Source: Isoetes taiwanensis (taxonomy: Eukaryota; Streptophyta; Lycopodiopsida; Isoetales; Isoetaceae). From it: a stretch of 64,000 nt of DNA. This document shows, piece after piece, positions 63,559 to 64,000 of this stretch. The notes beneath the pieces are model-generated. The model did no database searches. It was not told where the DNA came from and was given only the letters and a program-made list of their open reading frames with translations. Position 1 is the stretch's first letter. Each line of letters opens with the position of its first letter. The DNA lies in assembly GCA_021234155.1 (NCBI GenBank), contig JAJEKV010000142.1:1032001-1096000 (forward strand), read 5' to 3'. The position numbers were made by a program, and so were the translations under genes.

Positions 63559-64000
63559 ATGGCGTCCAAGAATGAGGTAATATACTTCTTTCGTTCTTGT
63601 TTGTCTTCTTTTTTAGTTTTTTTACACTTACTTTCTATTTTTCAGGGTTTGGGGAGCAAAGCAGCAGACGAGATTCGATTAAATGCTCTTCTGATCTTGT
63701 TTGTTATGCTAATATGCTGTCAAGTTTTTCTGGTATGTCAGCCAAGTATGGCTGGAGCTTCTACCATATCTGAAGGACCTAGTTTTGTGTTGAATCTCAC
63801 ACAAGAACTTGGAGGAATGGAAAGTAGTCTGCATGATGAGGATGCAGAAAATGAGACAGAGTATGAAGATATATGTGTAAGGAGTTTGGTGAAGAGGAGA
63901 TTAAAGAATATATGAAGGATGTTGAAAATATGCCAGGAATTTTCTCACCCGATGATGATAACAAGGAAAACATTCCTGAAATAAGCAAGAAAGCTGGCAA
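63559..64000 (+). CDS. 5' end of an unidentified gene, runs off the window
   Basis: ATG at 63559, first exon MASKNE ending GAATGAG, then a 70-bp intron (63577-63646, GTAATA...TTTTCAG). Exon 2 continues in phase 0 with GLGSKAADEIRLNALL, a hydrophobic stretch (LILFVMLICCQVFLV, possibly a membrane anchor), then a Ser/Glu/Asp-rich part (LTQELGGMESSLHDEDAENE). A strong donor GTAAGG at 63877 probably ends exon 2, although the frame stays open to 63915. The following text in another frame (CKEFGEEEIKEYMKDVENMP) is also protein-like, so the structure there is uncertain. The intron could also be retained without a stop. I do not recognise the family. It is divergent from NIP7 and may share its promoter region. 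Confidence 0.5.

Noticed and set aside
1-64000. CRISPR arrays, bacterial operons or rRNA genes
   Set aside because: No regularly spaced identical short repeats with unique spacers, no ribosome binding sites, no rRNA sequence; the window is eukaryotic.

Overview
This window looks like nuclear DNA from a land plant with a large, transposon-rich genome. The plant signs are a Dof-type zinc-finger signature, a PPR fragment, a class-3 lipase/phospholipase A1 fragment, GT-AG introns, a telo-box at a ribosome-biogenesis gene, and plant Copia, MULE, CACTA, LINE and Helitron remains. The lineage cannot be fixed from this sequence; a non-flowering plant such as a fern is my guess only. Most of the window is decayed mobile DNA with few intact genes.

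Layout. 1-9 kb: AT-rich repeats, an isolated exon with a YL1_C (IES6/INO80C-like) signature, a Copia-like LTR with primer binding site, a CACTA-type end and a foldback element. 9.1-11.5 kb: an intact 684-codon ORF with a degenerate Dof-like zinc finger and long internal repeats. 12-21 kb: a gene-poor block bounded by a 17-bp inverted repeat that starts CACTA. 21-31.5 kb: three LINE copies of one clade (a partial, a long 5'-truncated copy, and a broken minus-strand copy whose 3' end is tandemly duplicated). 32-33.3 kb: exon-like scraps and a PIF1/Helitron helicase fragment. 34.3-34.7 kb: a small MULE-type element with a 9-bp target duplication. 35-42 kb: a long Helitron whose N-terminal part is a series of short in-phase exons carrying AT-hooks, followed by a zinc-finger exon, nested insertions, a Rep (HUH) domain and a PIF1 helicase broken by frameshifts and a stop. 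43.7-53.6 kb: a Copia gag fragment, two copies of a SINE-like structured repeat, a spliced gene fragment of unknown function, an unknown 266-codon ORF, a MULE transposase N-terminus and a phospholipase A1 fragment. 54.8-56.8 kb: a solo LTR with a 5-bp target duplication and an inverted-repeat element with very long identical arms. 58.7-61.1 kb: tandem duplications.

62.2-64 kb holds the clearest host locus. NIP7 (60S ribosome biogenesis) is on the minus strand, and an unidentified gene starts on the plus strand and runs off the edge. Between them lies a perfect 42-bp inverted repeat.

The host genes show no obvious shared pathway. The Helitron modules (DNA-binding AT-hooks, Rep nickase, helicase) would have worked together in rolling-circle transposition. 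All family calls were made by eye from motifs.
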